64,000 nucleotides of DNA from Rhodococcus sp. OK519 (GCF_003051005.1 NZ_QAOW01000006.1:1-64000); one strand, 5' to 3'; shown: positions 1-7,798, counted from the stretch's first letter. Notes: generated by a model from the sequence alone, not told the origin. Translations and numbers: made by a program.

Positions 1-1
1 C

Positions 2-91
2 GCCTTCTGGAACATCGTCAACTGGAACGACGTCACCGACCGCTTCACCAAGGCACGCACCCAGACCGCCGGACTCATCGTCCCCGCCTGA
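2..91 (+). CDS. C-terminal end of an unidentified protein (5' cut by window edge)
   Basis: Reading from base 2, the frame stays open for 29 codons and stops with TGA at 89-91. The visible tail, AFWNIVNWNDVTDRF followed by TKARTQTAGLIVPA, is rich in Trp and Asn and is a plausible protein end. A strong hairpin follows within 35 bases, which fits the end of a transcription unit. I do not recognise the family from so short a piece. Confidence 0.5.
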   Translation, partial: AFWNIVNWNDVTDRFTKARTQTAGLIVPA

Positions 92-121
92 TCCGACGCG
101 CGCGAGCGCTCCGGAACGCCT

Positions 122-160
122 GACGGCGCCGCCCCCGATCACTCGGGGTGCGGCGCCGTC
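122..160 (+). terminator. Strong GC-rich hairpin terminator
   Basis: An 11-bp perfect stem (gacggcgccgc at 122-132 with gcggcgccgtc at 150-160) encloses a second cccc/gggg pairing. It lies just downstream of the truncated plus-strand gene. There is no long U tract, as is usual for actinobacterial terminators. Confidence 0.75.
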
Positions 161-181
161 GTCATTCCCTGCGCCACTCCT

Positions 182-239
182 CAGTCCTGCCCCCCAGTCC
201 TGCGCCGCTCCCCAGTCCCGCCCCCCTCCCCAGTCCCGC
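182..239. repeat. Four short degenerate CAGTCCYGC repeats
   Basis: The 9-mer CAGTCCTGC or CAGTCCCGC occurs four times, starting at 182, 195, 213 and 231, separated by C-rich spacers. The stretch lies between the terminator of the first gene and the dispersed inverted repeat at 241-307. It looks like slippage-derived low-complexity DNA; no function is evident. Confidence 0.5.
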
Positions 240-240
240 C

Positions 241-307
241 CCCGCGTTTTGCGCACTTATCGCGAGTTTCCGTCGTGGGGAACCGCGACAAGTGCGCAAA
301 ACGCGGG
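241..307. repeat. Dispersed intergenic repeat, inverted pair
   Basis: Bases 241-264 and 284-307 are a 24-base inverted pair with one mismatch, built on the core CGCGAYAAGTGCGC followed by AAAACGCGGG. The 19-base loop separates the arms. Two more copies of the same unit lie at 22303-22367. In both places the element sits just 3' of a minus-strand gene end, here the CotH-like gene, so it may act as a terminator as well as being a repeated element. Confidence 0.7.
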
Positions 308-335
308 AGGAGCGGAAGGGGCGGGGGGCGGGGGG

Positions 336-2033
336 TCATCCCGCGGTGATCACCGCGTCGTCGGAGAGGGCGTCGGTGCGGGCCTGTAGTCGCGTCCGCA
401 TCGTCTCGACCTGCTGCACGAGCGCGTCCGCGGTGAGTCCGTCGCTGGTCGGCACGGACGCGGCGATGTCGTCGAGCACCTCGACAGCGCGCCCGCTCGC
501 GAACAACTGCGCGTACAGGTCGCGGTAGGCGTTCTCGTAGACCTCGGTGAACGCGCCGGACGCCAGGAAACGTTCCTTCAGTGCGTTTCCGCTGCGCATC
601 CCGCCGCCACCCATCGCCCGGCCGCCCTCCTTTGGCGTTTCGGTTTGCCGCTGCGCTCCGGCATGCTGCTGTCCACGGCCCTGCGGAGGCCCACCCGCCC
701 GCATTCCACGCTGCTGCGGCTGACCTGCCGTGTCGCCCGTGGCGGCGGGAGGCCCACCCATGCCTCCACCCATGCCGATCGAATCATGGGGCCCTGCAGT
801 GGAGTTCGACGACAACGCAAGGTTCAGATCCCACGACACCACCGACAGCTTCTTCGACCCCAGGCCGTACCAGAGGTAGTAGTTGCGGCCGGGCCCCGCC
901 ATGTCGTCGCTGTTGACGAGAAGGTTCTGGGTGGCGACGTAGCGGGCGAACGACTCGACGTCGACATGGTCCGCGAGATGCGCGGCGAACTCGTCGTCAC
1001 TTGCGCCGTCCATCCACTTCAGGAAGCTGATGATCGGCTGCAGGTCTTGCGAGCCCTCACCGTTCACCTGAGTGAACTGGTCGGCGTACGTCGTCTGGTC
1101 GTCGCCCTGGTATGCGAACGACGAACTCGCGTCGGCCTTGTACAGCACACCGGGATTCTCGAACAACGAGTTGGCATAGCCGTCGTCGGGGTGCTCGAGC
1201 AACAGACGCGTCTGCGTCGCACCGCCGTTCACGGAATAGGTCGCGTAGCTGTAGCGCTGCGTCGCCTGCCCCGACTCCGCGGTGAGCGACAGTGCCGTCG
1301 CTTCGTTCAGCACAGGGGACCCCGGACGCACCGACAGTTCCGTCATGCCCTGGTACGCCCGGCCTTCGACGTACTTGTCGAAGCGGATCAGCAGCGGCAG
1401 TGACGTCGGGTCGTCCGCGGACAGCGAGACCATGCCACCCGGCCCACCTCCCCCGCCGAAGCCGGTTGCGGCACCGTCCGGGGCCGTGGTTCCCTCCGGA
1501 AGTTGTCCCCCGTAAGGCATTTCCATACCGTCCGGCAGTTCCATGCCCTCCGGCAGTTCCATACCCTCCGGTGGCTGCAAGCCCTCCGGCCGTTCACCGT
1601 CGGGGCCGCCCATCCCGCCTCGCAGTCCGCTGAGCGTCGAGTTGCCCTTGAGTCGCACACCGACGTCGGTGATCAGCGTGCCGTCGACGGTGATGTCGGC
1701 GGTGATCCACTCCTTCTCGCCCTCGTCCTGGTATGCGGCGATCATGCGGTCGTAGTCCGATTGGGAGAACGCGAGATTCACCGAATGGTCCTGATCCGTT
1801 TCGAAGAAGTCGACGGTGCCGGCGACATTCTCGGTGATGTCGGACGCTATGACGCTCGCGTTGCCGGTGATGTAGGGACGCACCCGGGTCGACCCGAACA
1901 CCGTCGCGGCGACGAGGACGAACGCGCAGAACACGGCGACGATCGGCCAGTGCTGCCGCAGCGATACCGGAACCCGGTGGCGCAGCCTCCGCCGCGGCGG
2001 ACGGCCTGTGCCGGAACCTGTCTCGGCCGTCAT
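336..2033 (-). CDS. CotH-family protein kinase-like membrane protein
   Basis: 565 residues. A basic N-terminus is followed by one membrane segment at about residues 29-47 (WPIVAVFCAFVLVAATVFG), so the rest is probably extracytoplasmic. The body matches the CotH family, known from the spore coat kinase CotH, with the GVRLKGNSTLSG strand early and the VVSWDLNLAL block near residue 400. Two low-complexity insertions are unusual: a Gly/Pro/Glu/Met-rich stretch at about 138-199 with repeated P-E-G-M-E-L units, and a Gly/Gln-rich stretch at about 421-483. The start ATG overlaps the stop of the upstream DUF4956 gene (ATGA), so the two are translationally coupled. CotH, DUF4956 and VTC-domain genes are often neighbours in Actinobacteria. 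The substrate is unknown. Confidence 0.85.
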   Translation of the reverse strand: MTAETGSGTGRPPRRRLRHRVPVSLRQHWPIVAVFCAFVLVAATVFGSTRVRPYITGNASVIASDITENVAGTVDFFETDQDHSVNLAFSQSDYDRMIAAYQDEGEKEWITADITVDGTLITDVGVRLKGNSTLSGLRGGMGGPDGERPEGLQPPEGMELPEGMELPDGMEMPYGGQLPEGTTAPDGAATGFGGGGGPGGMVSLSADDPTSLPLLIRFDKYVEGRAYQGMTELSVRPGSPVLNEATALSLTAESGQATQRYSYATYSVNGGATQTRLLLEHPDDGYANSLFENPGVLYKADASSSFAYQGDDQTTYADQFTQVNGEGSQDLQPIISFLKWMDGASDDEFAAHLADHVDVESFARYVATQNLLVNSDDMAGPGRNYYLWYGLGSKKLSVVSWDLNLALSSNSTAGPHDSIGMGGGMGGPPAATGDTAGQPQQRGMRAGGPPQGRGQQHAGAQRQTETPKEGGRAMGGGGMRSGNALKERFLASGAFTEVYENAYRDLYAQLFASGRAVEVLDDIAASVPTSDGLTADALVQQVETMRTRLQARTDALSDDAVITAG

Positions 2034-2710
2034 CAGATGTCGGTCTGGTCGTATCCGGTCAGGACCGTGACGCGCTGACCGGCGTTGACCTCGCTGAGCG
2101 CGGCGATCAACTCGGCCGGCTTCTTTCCGGACTTCAGCTGTGCGGTGTAGTACAGCTCGGTGAGGGCGCCGGCCCGGACGGATTCGGTGCTGACGAGTTC
2201 GAACTCCTTGGCGAACTGGACCAGGATGTCCTCCACCACCGCGGTGTAGCCGGGCTCCGGCGGCACCTGAACCTTGACGACCTGACGCTGGACGTCGAGC
2301 TTGAACCAGTTGAACCGACTCATCAGCACCAGCACCAGGCAGATCGCGACGGTCGCGGCGATCGCGAGGACGTAGAACCGGGTGCCCGTCGTCATACCGA
2401 TCGCCATGACGAGAAAGATGAAGCCTACGTCGCGAGTCTCCTTGATGGCGTTGCGGAATCGCACCACCGACAGCGCGCCGACGAGCGCGAAGGCCCGAGC
2501 GATGTTGGAGCCGACCACCAGCATGATGAGGCTGATGACCATGCCGACCATCACGAGGGTCTGCACGTAGGACTGGCTGTAGGACACGTTCTTGTGGGTC
2601 AGTCGGTAGACCCAGCCGATGATCGCGGACAGCACGAACGACAGTGACAGCGAGATGACGATGTCGAAGGTCGAGAAGGTGCCGCTGAGATCCTGTAGAT
2701 CGAAGTTCAT
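2033..2710 (-). CDS. DUF4956 integral membrane protein
   Basis: 225 residues. The N-terminal half is hydrophobic, with segments at about 15-38, 48-70 and 95-125, followed by a soluble C-terminal domain of about 95 residues containing VQRQVVKVQVPPEPGYTAVVED. The pattern and the neighbours fit the DUF4956 family, whose biochemical role is not established. It is the middle gene of the VTC-DUF4956-CotH trio; the start overlaps the VTC gene stop and the stop overlaps the CotH gene start, both as ATGA. The tight coupling suggests that the three proteins act together at the membrane, perhaps in polyphosphate handling or surface modification. Confidence 0.85.
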   Translation of the reverse strand: MNFDLQDLSGTFSTFDIVISLSLSFVLSAIIGWVYRLTHKNVSYSQSYVQTLVMVGMVISLIMLVVGSNIARAFALVGALSVVRFRNAIKETRDVGFIFLVMAIGMTTGTRFYVLAIAATVAICLVLVLMSRFNWFKLDVQRQVVKVQVPPEPGYTAVVEDILVQFAKEFELVSTESVRAGALTELYYTAQLKSGKKPAELIAALSEVNAGQRVTVLTGYDQTDI

Positions 2711-3564
2711 CGGGTTCCTGTCGGGACGAGCTGATCATCGAACATGTCAGCGGTGGTGAATGATTCGGGGATCCCGTGCATACGGGAACGCGGTGCGAGG
2801 CCGAACGCCTCGACGCTCTGGCAGTACTTGGATACGCGAACCACCGACATGTCCAGTCGGGCCGTGAGATCGGTGACCCAGTACGGAACCCGCTCGTTGG
2901 CCTTGATCTCGACGATGCACAGATGCGGCGGAATGATGAAGCGATTCTCCGACTTCGACGCGAAGTGGAAGTCCCTGTCGCGACCGTGCACTCGATGGTC
3001 GATCGTCACGCGCAGACCCAGATCGGCCTCGGTGCCGACGAACGCCTCCCGCAGGTAGCCGGTGGTGACGGTCGGGACCAGTTCGAGGTTGCCGACGAGA
3101 GTGGACACTTCGTTGACGAAGGCACGCTGCCCGTCGTCGTGTTCGATCATCCGGCGCTCGTCGCACAGCGAGCGGGCGTCGGCGTACGGCAACCGGATGC
3201 GGCGCTTCTGCGTCACCCGGTTGACCCTCTGTTTGATCTCGACGTACACCGGGGTCTCGTCCGTCGCCTCGGCCGGACGGCCGTACAGCCGGACGCGCAG
3301 TTTGCGCCGGAAGCGGAGTCCCTCGATCTTCTCCCAGTAGAACCGCAGGTTCCGGGTGTCGTAGTAGAGGCTGGTGACGGGGTAGCCGCCCACCGGGCTG
3401 AACTCGTCGGCCGCCATGTGGGCGGCGAGGGCCTCCCGAAGTCGCGGCACGTCCCGTTCGTGCGCCAGGTACTTGATCTCGTACCTGTTGAACGCGTGCA
3501 GCGAACTGGCCGTTCGGAGATAGCCGGAGGGCGCGTCGGTTCCGCGCGGCGCGGGTGATGACAT
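2707..3564 (-). CDS. VTC-domain protein, putative polyphosphate polymerase
   Basis: 285 residues. The protein shows VTC-domain landmarks in order: FNRYEIKYL at the N-terminus, RRKLRVRLYG, VYVEIKQRVNRVTQKRRIRL in the middle, and CIVEIKANERVPYW near the C-terminus. In yeast Vtc4 the basic and acidic residues of this tunnel fold bind ATP and metal and extend polyphosphate; bacterial stand-alone VTC proteins are thought to do related chemistry. I chose the ATG at 3564 (MSSPAPRGTD) because GAGAGAAAGG lies just upstream; a longer reading upstream has no family similarity. First gene of the trio with DUF4956 and CotH. Confidence 0.83.
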   Translation of the reverse strand: MSSPAPRGTDAPSGYLRTASSLHAFNRYEIKYLAHERDVPRLREALAAHMAADEFSPVGGYPVTSLYYDTRNLRFYWEKIEGLRFRRKLRVRLYGRPAEATDETPVYVEIKQRVNRVTQKRRIRLPYADARSLCDERRMIEHDDGQRAFVNEVSTLVGNLELVPTVTTGYLREAFVGTEADLGLRVTIDHRVHGRDRDFHFASKSENRFIIPPHLCIVEIKANERVPYWVTDLTARLDMSVVRVSKYCQSVEAFGLAPRSRMHGIPESFTTADMFDDQLVPTGTR

Positions 3565-3606
3565 GGCGGTGCAGCCTTTCTCTCGAAGTCTGCACCAGTT
3601 CAGTGG

Positions 3607-3639
3607 GTGAACCTCGAGTGAACCTCGAGTGAACCTGGG
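3607..3639. promoter_or_regulatory. Three tandem 11-base direct repeats in a divergent promoter region
   Basis: GTGAACCTCGA is repeated exactly at 3607-3617 and 3618-3628, and the third unit at 3629-3639 keeps GTGAACCT. The 11-base period equals about one helix turn, typical of direct-repeat regulator boxes. The repeats lie between the VTC gene (minus) and the SMP-30 gene (plus), so either or both could be controlled from here. Confidence 0.5.
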
Positions 3640-3688
3640 AGGTTCCTCCAACTCGTCGAGCAAGCGTTCACTGGATAGGGTTACGGCT

Positions 3689-4549
3689 ATGACGGACATC
3701 ACAATCGACACCATCGCCACTGGCCTGGCCTTTCCCGAATGCCCGCGGTGGCGGGACGGCCGCCTGTGGTTCTCCGACATCTACCGCGGAGTCGTCCTGC
3801 GACTGGACCCCGCCACCGGAGAACTCGAGCGCGTCGTAGAGGTGCCGGGCCAGCCTGCCGGCCTGGGATTCCTTCCCGGCGGCGACCTCGTTGTCGCATC
3901 GGTCGAGGAACGCAGGATCTACCGTCTCGGCAGCGACGGCACACTGAGCCCGCACGCGGACCTCCACGGCATCGCCACCTGGCACCTCAACGACATGGCG
4001 GTGGACGACGCCGGACGGACCTACATCGGCAACTACGGCGATGCCAGCGCGCCGCCGGAGCCGCCGTTCCCGGCCGATCTGGCGATGGTCGAGGCCGACG
4101 GCTCCGCCCACGTCGTGGCGACCGAGATGATGTTCGCGAACGGCATGGCGATCACCCCGGACGGGTCGACGCTGATCGTCGCAGAGACACGTGCGACGCC
4201 GGCGCGCCTGTCCGCGTTCACGATCGAACCGGACGGCAGCCTCGTGAACCGCCGAGCGCTCATCGAATTCGGCGATCCGCGGGTCATGCCCGACGGCATT
4301 GCGCTGGATGCCGAGGGGTCCGTCTGGGTGGCGTCACCTTTCAGCGAGGAAGTGATCCGGGTGAGTGCCGACGGCGCAATACTCGATCGCATCCCGGTAC
4401 CGCACCCGTACGCGGTGGCGCTCGGCGGCGCCGACGGGCGCGATCTGTTCGTCTGCACCGCCGACACCTGGGTTCCGGAGGACGCGATCCGGATCGGCGG
4501 CGGCGCGATCCGGCGCGTGCGGGTCGCGGTGCCCGGCGCCGGGTTCTGA
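3689..4549 (+). CDS. SMP-30/gluconolactonase-like sugar or lactone hydrolase
   Basis: 286 residues, the usual length of the SMP-30/LRE/gluconolactonase family of six-bladed beta-propeller lactonases. The expected metal ligands are visible: Glu in the N-terminal LAFPECPRW block, Asn in WHLNDMAVD near residue 100, and Asp in MPDGIALDAEG near residue 200. A TAGGGT box ends seven bases before the ATG, so the message may be leaderless. Upstream in-frame starts lie inside the direct repeats and are unlikely. The substrate lactone cannot be told from sequence. It is transcribed divergently from the VTC operon. Confidence 0.8.
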   Translation: MTDITIDTIATGLAFPECPRWRDGRLWFSDIYRGVVLRLDPATGELERVVEVPGQPAGLGFLPGGDLVVASVEERRIYRLGSDGTLSPHADLHGIATWHLNDMAVDDAGRTYIGNYGDASAPPEPPFPADLAMVEADGSAHVVATEMMFANGMAITPDGSTLIVAETRATPARLSAFTIEPDGSLVNRRALIEFGDPRVMPDGIALDAEGSVWVASPFSEEVIRVSADGAILDRIPVPHPYAVALGGADGRDLFVCTADTWVPEDAIRIGGGAIRRVRVAVPGAGF

Positions 4550-4557
4550 CCCTCCCC

Positions 4558-4611
4558 CGCCCCTGTCCTACTGGCACTCGGGACCCCTTGTGTGCCAGTA
4601 GGACAGGGGCG
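4558..4611. terminator. 20-bp perfect inverted repeat, terminator or repeat element
   Basis: Bases 4558-4577 pair perfectly with 4592-4611 (arm ccctgtcctactggcac plus flanks), leaving a 14-base loop. It starts 9 bases after the SMP-30 stop codon. Such a long perfect stem could stop transcription in both directions; it could also be a dispersed palindromic element. Confidence 0.7.
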
Positions 4612-4724
4612 CATGCTCGTACTACCCAACGAGGTGTGAACGACGCGCGCCGGGCGGGCCCGACCATCGGGTCCGCTCGGCGCTCCCGTCGTCGAAACAC
4701 TCGCGCGGGAGAATCGAGGCCGAG

Positions 4725-5252
4725 ATGAACGAGAACGATTTCGTCGGAATCGCGCCGTTCCACGCCTTCGGAGACCTTCGGGGATTCGTGATCTCCGGAC
4801 GCTGGCCGGACACCACGCGGGAATGGGCGCAGTTGCTGGCCCTCGCGGTCCGGATCGCGTCGCTGCCGGGCCTGCTACCCACGTCCACGGTGTTCGGTGC
4901 CAGGGAAGAACTTCCCGACGATCCCGCGCCGGGAACGGTCGGTTTGATCATCGCCGAAGGACCGGTCCTCGGCGAGTCCGCGGTGGCGCCGGGGCGCTTC
5001 GCCCAGCGCCAGCCGCCCGCGCTGATGATGCTGCATCCGCCCGCCGAGACGGTCCCGTCGCTTCCTGAGTGCGTGGGCGCGGCATCGGGGTGCCTGCTAC
5101 TGCCGGGCCTCCCGCACCTCGGGCTCGAGCATCGGGCAGCGTGGGTGGAGGCAGAGGCGGACGGCACTGTCACATCGATGATTTCGCGCGTCGGAATCGA
5201 TCCGATCAGCGATCCCGACACCGCAGTTCTGGCCATGCTGCTCGCGGCGTGA
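4725..5252 (+). CDS. Hypothetical protein
   Basis: 175 residues, start MNENDFVGIAPFHAFGDLR. A weak purine-rich stretch (gggagaatcgaggccgag) precedes the ATG. The protein is soluble, rich in Ala, Leu, Gly and Pro, has no signal peptide or membrane segment, and shows the motifs AEGPVLGESAVAPGRF and LPGLPHLGLEHRAAW. I do not recognise a family. It is followed directly by the manganese riboswitch region, which belongs to the next gene. Codon use and position make it a real gene. Confidence 0.6.
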   Translation: MNENDFVGIAPFHAFGDLRGFVISGRWPDTTREWAQLLALAVRIASLPGLLPTSTVFGAREELPDDPAPGTVGLIIAEGPVLGESAVAPGRFAQRQPPALMMLHPPAETVPSLPECVGAASGCLLLPGLPHLGLEHRAAWVEAEADGTVTSMISRVGIDPISDPDTAVLAMLLAA

Positions 5253-5331
5253 CTACCCAAGGAAGAGAAAAGTTCGGGAATCCAAACTTATTGTGGCCTT
5301 TGCACTTTGGATGAATCCGGGTTATCGTTTC

Positions 5332-5455
5332 CTCAGCGAAGGGGAGTAGCCCCCAATCGTTGGGTCGACATACTGGCCGACACCTCGCGTGTCCGCCCGG
5401 CTCAGCGAACCGGTCCTGTACCGGTGGGCGAGACCTTCGGCCTTCGAGCGCACCG
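5332..5455 (+). promoter_or_regulatory. yybP-ykoY manganese riboswitch aptamer
   Basis: The conserved blocks of this class are present in order: AGCGAAGGGGAGTAGCCC at about 5335-5352 (the GGGGAGUAG core), a variable arm, and GGGCGAGACCTTCGGCC at 5426-5442 carrying the ACCTTCGGCC element. The aptamer lies in the 5' leader of a GDT1/UPF0016-type cation exporter, the classical gene context. The family binds Mn2+ and usually turns on exporter expression when the metal is in excess. Confidence 0.88.
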
Positions 5456-5465
5456 CGTTCGGGGC

Positions 5466-5511
5466 CGGAGGAAGGTTTCCCGACATCCTCCGAAAGCGAG
5501 AAATACGGAGG
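5466..5511 (+). promoter_or_regulatory. Riboswitch expression platform: competing hairpins over the ribosome site
   Basis: CCTCCG at 5487-5492 can pair with CGGAGG at 5466-5471 or with CGGAGG at 5506-5511, but not both. The second partner contains the Shine-Dalgarno sequence (cggaggagg) of the exporter gene. One fold therefore hides and the other frees the ribosome site, which predicts translational control by the aptamer just upstream. Confidence 0.7.
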
Positions 5512-5520
5512 AGGTTCCAC

Positions 5521-6225
5521 GTGCTGGCCGCAATGCTGCTGAGTTTCGGCGTCATCTTCGTCGCCGAACTGGGCGACAAGTCCCAACTCATGGCGATGAC
5601 GTTCGCCCTGCGCTACCGCTGGTGGGTGGTGATCGCGGGCATCACCGTCGCCACCACCGTCGTGCACCTCGTCTCGGTCGGTGTCGGCCACTTCCTCGGT
5701 GCGTCACTACCCACCACCGCCATCTCGATCGTCGGCGGAATCGCATTCGTGGTCTTCGGTCTGTGGACGCTGCGCGGCGACAGCCTGTCGGACGAGGAGG
5801 AGAACAAGGCCCGGAAAGTCACCGGATCTGCATTCCTGGCCGTCGCGTCGGCGTTCTTCCTCGCCGAACTCGGCGACAAGACCATGCTCGCCACCATCAC
5901 CCTTGCCGCCGACAACGACTGGGTCGGTGTGTGGATCGGGTCGACGGTCGGCATGGTCGCGGCCGACGCCCTCGCGATCGTCGTCGGCGCACTACTCGGC
6001 AAGCACCTTCCCGAGGCCTTCGTGCGAATCGGGGCCGCGGTGCTGTTCTTCGCCTTCGGCGCATGGCTCGTACTCGAGGGCCTCTTCCCCGAGAGCCCCG
6101 CCGGGCCGATCACCGCGGGTGCGTTGGTGACAGTCGCAGCTGCGGGCGCGGGCGTCCGGCGCATCGTGGTGGGACGCAAGACACCCGCACCCGTCGAACA
6201 GGTCGACCCCACCCGCACTTCCTAG
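5521..6225 (+). CDS. GDT1/UPF0016 family manganese exporter
   Basis: 234 residues, a six-segment membrane protein with internal duplication. Each half carries the family signature E-x-G-D-K-S/T: ELGDKSQ near residue 17 and ELGDKTM near residue 122. These acidic motifs form the cation path in the GDT1/TMEM165/MneA family, which exports Mn2+ or moves Ca2+/Mn2+ against protons. I chose the GTG start at 5521 because GGAGGAGG lies 6 bases upstream and the protein then begins with the first membrane segment. A yybP-ykoY riboswitch in its leader supports a role in manganese relief. Confidence 0.92.
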   Translation: MLAAMLLSFGVIFVAELGDKSQLMAMTFALRYRWWVVIAGITVATTVVHLVSVGVGHFLGASLPTTAISIVGGIAFVVFGLWTLRGDSLSDEEENKARKVTGSAFLAVASAFFLAELGDKTMLATITLAADNDWVGVWIGSTVGMVAADALAIVVGALLGKHLPEAFVRIGAAVLFFAFGAWLVLEGLFPESPAGPITAGALVTVAAAGAGVRRIVVGRKTPAPVEQVDPTRTS

Positions 6226-6234
6226 ACTGGCGGC

Positions 6235-6720
6235 ATGGATCAGACGCAGCCCGACCTGCTCGCACCCCTCGGCGAACTCGCCGCCTTCGCCGGACGATGG
6301 ACGGGCGGCGGCTCCGGCCACTACCCCACGATCGACGACTTCAGCTACGACGAGGAGATCGAGCTCTCGCCCAGCGGAAAGCCGTTCCTGTTCTACCGGT
6401 CCCGCACCCGCAAGCCGGGCGGCGGCATGCCGATGCACACCGAGACCGGCTATCTGCGCCTCGCCGGCGACACTGTCGAACTTCTGGTGACGCAACCCAC
6501 CGGGTTCGTCGAAATCCACCGCGCCACCCTCTCCGACGGCGTCCTCGGCTTCACCGCGCACGCCCTGAATGCCTCCCCGGATGCCAAGCCGGTCCACCAG
6601 ATCCGCCGCCGCTTCGAGCTCCTCGAGGACGGTGCCGCGCTCGCGTACGACATGTGGATGGCATTCGACACCACGCCCATGACGCACCACCTGCGTGCGG
6701 AGCTGCGCCGCGCGAACTGA
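6235..6720 (+). CDS. Nitrobindin-like heme-binding beta-barrel protein
   Basis: 161 residues. The N-terminal FAGRWTGGGSGHYPTI block is the hallmark of nitrobindins (Rv2717c and the THAP4 C-terminal domain), 10-stranded barrels that bind ferric heme and react with NO or peroxynitrite. The C-terminal MTHHLRAELRR carries His151/152, one of which would be the proximal heme ligand. A TAGACT box ends six bases before the ATG and overlaps the stop of the previous gene, so the transcript is probably leaderless with its own promoter. The physiological role in bacteria is not settled; NO or peroxynitrite handling is the usual proposal. Confidence 0.88.
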   Translation: MDQTQPDLLAPLGELAAFAGRWTGGGSGHYPTIDDFSYDEEIELSPSGKPFLFYRSRTRKPGGGMPMHTETGYLRLAGDTVELLVTQPTGFVEIHRATLSDGVLGFTAHALNASPDAKPVHQIRRRFELLEDGAALAYDMWMAFDTTPMTHHLRAELRRAN

Positions 6721-6786
6721 ACTCGCGCGGCCGTCACGCCTCCATCGTTCCCCTGTCCCGCCCACTGGGAATCTCGAGACACACGT

Positions 6787-6808
6787 CACTCAATCAATTG
6801 ATTGAGTG
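6787..6808. promoter_or_regulatory. Perfect 22-bp palindrome, probable operator of the meta-cleavage operon
   Basis: Half-site CACTCAATCAA is followed at once by its exact reverse complement TTGATTGAGTG. It lies 121 bases upstream of the hydrolase start in an otherwise ordinary 208-base spacer. An AT-rich, perfect palindrome in this GC-rich DNA is a strong candidate for a dimeric repressor or activator site. The TetR gene at the end of the operon is one candidate partner, but no second copy stands before that gene. Confidence 0.65.
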
Positions 6809-6928
6809 GCCGAAGGGCCGTAGGCTCACCGCCCAACACCCGCACACAGATTTTCCGGGTCTCGTTCGGGCCCAAAGCTTCCGAATCTGCGCACGGGTAC
6901 GCCCACCACACCGCGAGATAGGACCACG

Positions 6929-7765
6929 ATGGAGATCCTCGACTACGCCGGCACCACCCGCGGACCCTCCGCATCGGACAAGCTGCACTACCACGAGGCC
7001 GGCGAGGGCCACCCCCTCGTGCTGCTGCACGGATCCGGACCCGGCGTGTCCGGCTGGTCGAACTTCTCGAAGAACCTGCCGGTCTTCGCGCGCAACTTCC
7101 GAACGATCGTCGTCGACATGCCCAGCTTCGGTGCGAGCCCCGACATGGCGTACGACCGCCCGTACCCGGAGATCGCCGCCCAGTCGATCGTCACACTGCT
7201 CGACGACCTCGGCATCGAGAAGACTCACCTGCTGGGAAATTCGATGGGCGGCTGGGTCGCCCTCGAAACGGCCGCGCTCGCGCCCGAGCGGGTAGAGCGG
7301 ATGGCCCTGATGGGCCCCGGCGGCCTGTACGCCCCACTGCTCGGTCCGATGATGAGCGAGGGCGCGCGCCGCCTAAGCGCCTTCCTGACGGACCCGACCC
7401 GCGAGGCGCTCGAGGCGTGGGTGGACTCGATGGTCTACGACCCGGCGACCATCACCCCGCAATTGCTCGACGAGCGCTGGACCAACGCCACCGCGCCGCG
7501 CGCGATCGAACGCATGCGGGCGGTCATGGCATCGCTCGCACTGCCGGGCAAGGCACCGTTGTGGGCGCGCACCGACGAGATTCCGCACAAGACCCTCGTC
7601 ACGTGGGGTCGCGACGATCGCATGCTGCCACCCGACGGCGCCCTCTTCGCGCTGCGCCGGATGCCGAAGGCCGACCTGCACATTCTCGGCGAGTGCGGGC
7701 ACTGGGCGCAGGTGGAGCGCAAGCACGACTTCGAATCTCTCGTGACCGACTTCCTCACTCGCTGA
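6929..7765 (+). CDS. Meta-cleavage product C-C bond hydrolase (HsaD/BphD/MhpC type)
   Basis: 278 residues, alpha/beta hydrolase. The oxyanion block LLHGSGPGVSGWSNF is typical of meta-cleavage product hydrolases. The triad is visible: Ser105 in GNSMGGW, Asp229 or 230 in TWGRDDR, and His258 in ECGHWAQ. These enzymes split the C-C bond of the vinylogous diketo acid made by an extradiol dioxygenase. It is the first gene of an operon that also has the HsaA-like monooxygenase and the dioxygenase, 33 and 26 bases apart. It resembles HsaD of the steroid pathway, but its substrate could be another alkyl- or aryl-catechol. Confidence 0.85.
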   Translation: MEILDYAGTTRGPSASDKLHYHEAGEGHPLVLLHGSGPGVSGWSNFSKNLPVFARNFRTIVVDMPSFGASPDMAYDRPYPEIAAQSIVTLLDDLGIEKTHLLGNSMGGWVALETAALAPERVERMALMGPGGLYAPLLGPMMSEGARRLSAFLTDPTREALEAWVDSMVYDPATITPQLLDERWTNATAPRAIERMRAVMASLALPGKAPLWARTDEIPHKTLVTWGRDDRMLPPDGALFALRRMPKADLHILGECGHWAQVERKHDFESLVTDFLTR

Positions 7766-7798
7766 TCCGGCACCCGCCGGCGAAAGGAGCTTTCACAC

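Noticed and set aside
2034-2738. Extension of the CotH-like gene upstream to an ATG at 2738
   Set aside because: The added 235 residues read the DUF4956 gene in a wrong frame and have no sensible composition. The ATGA overlap at 2033 gives a clean start.
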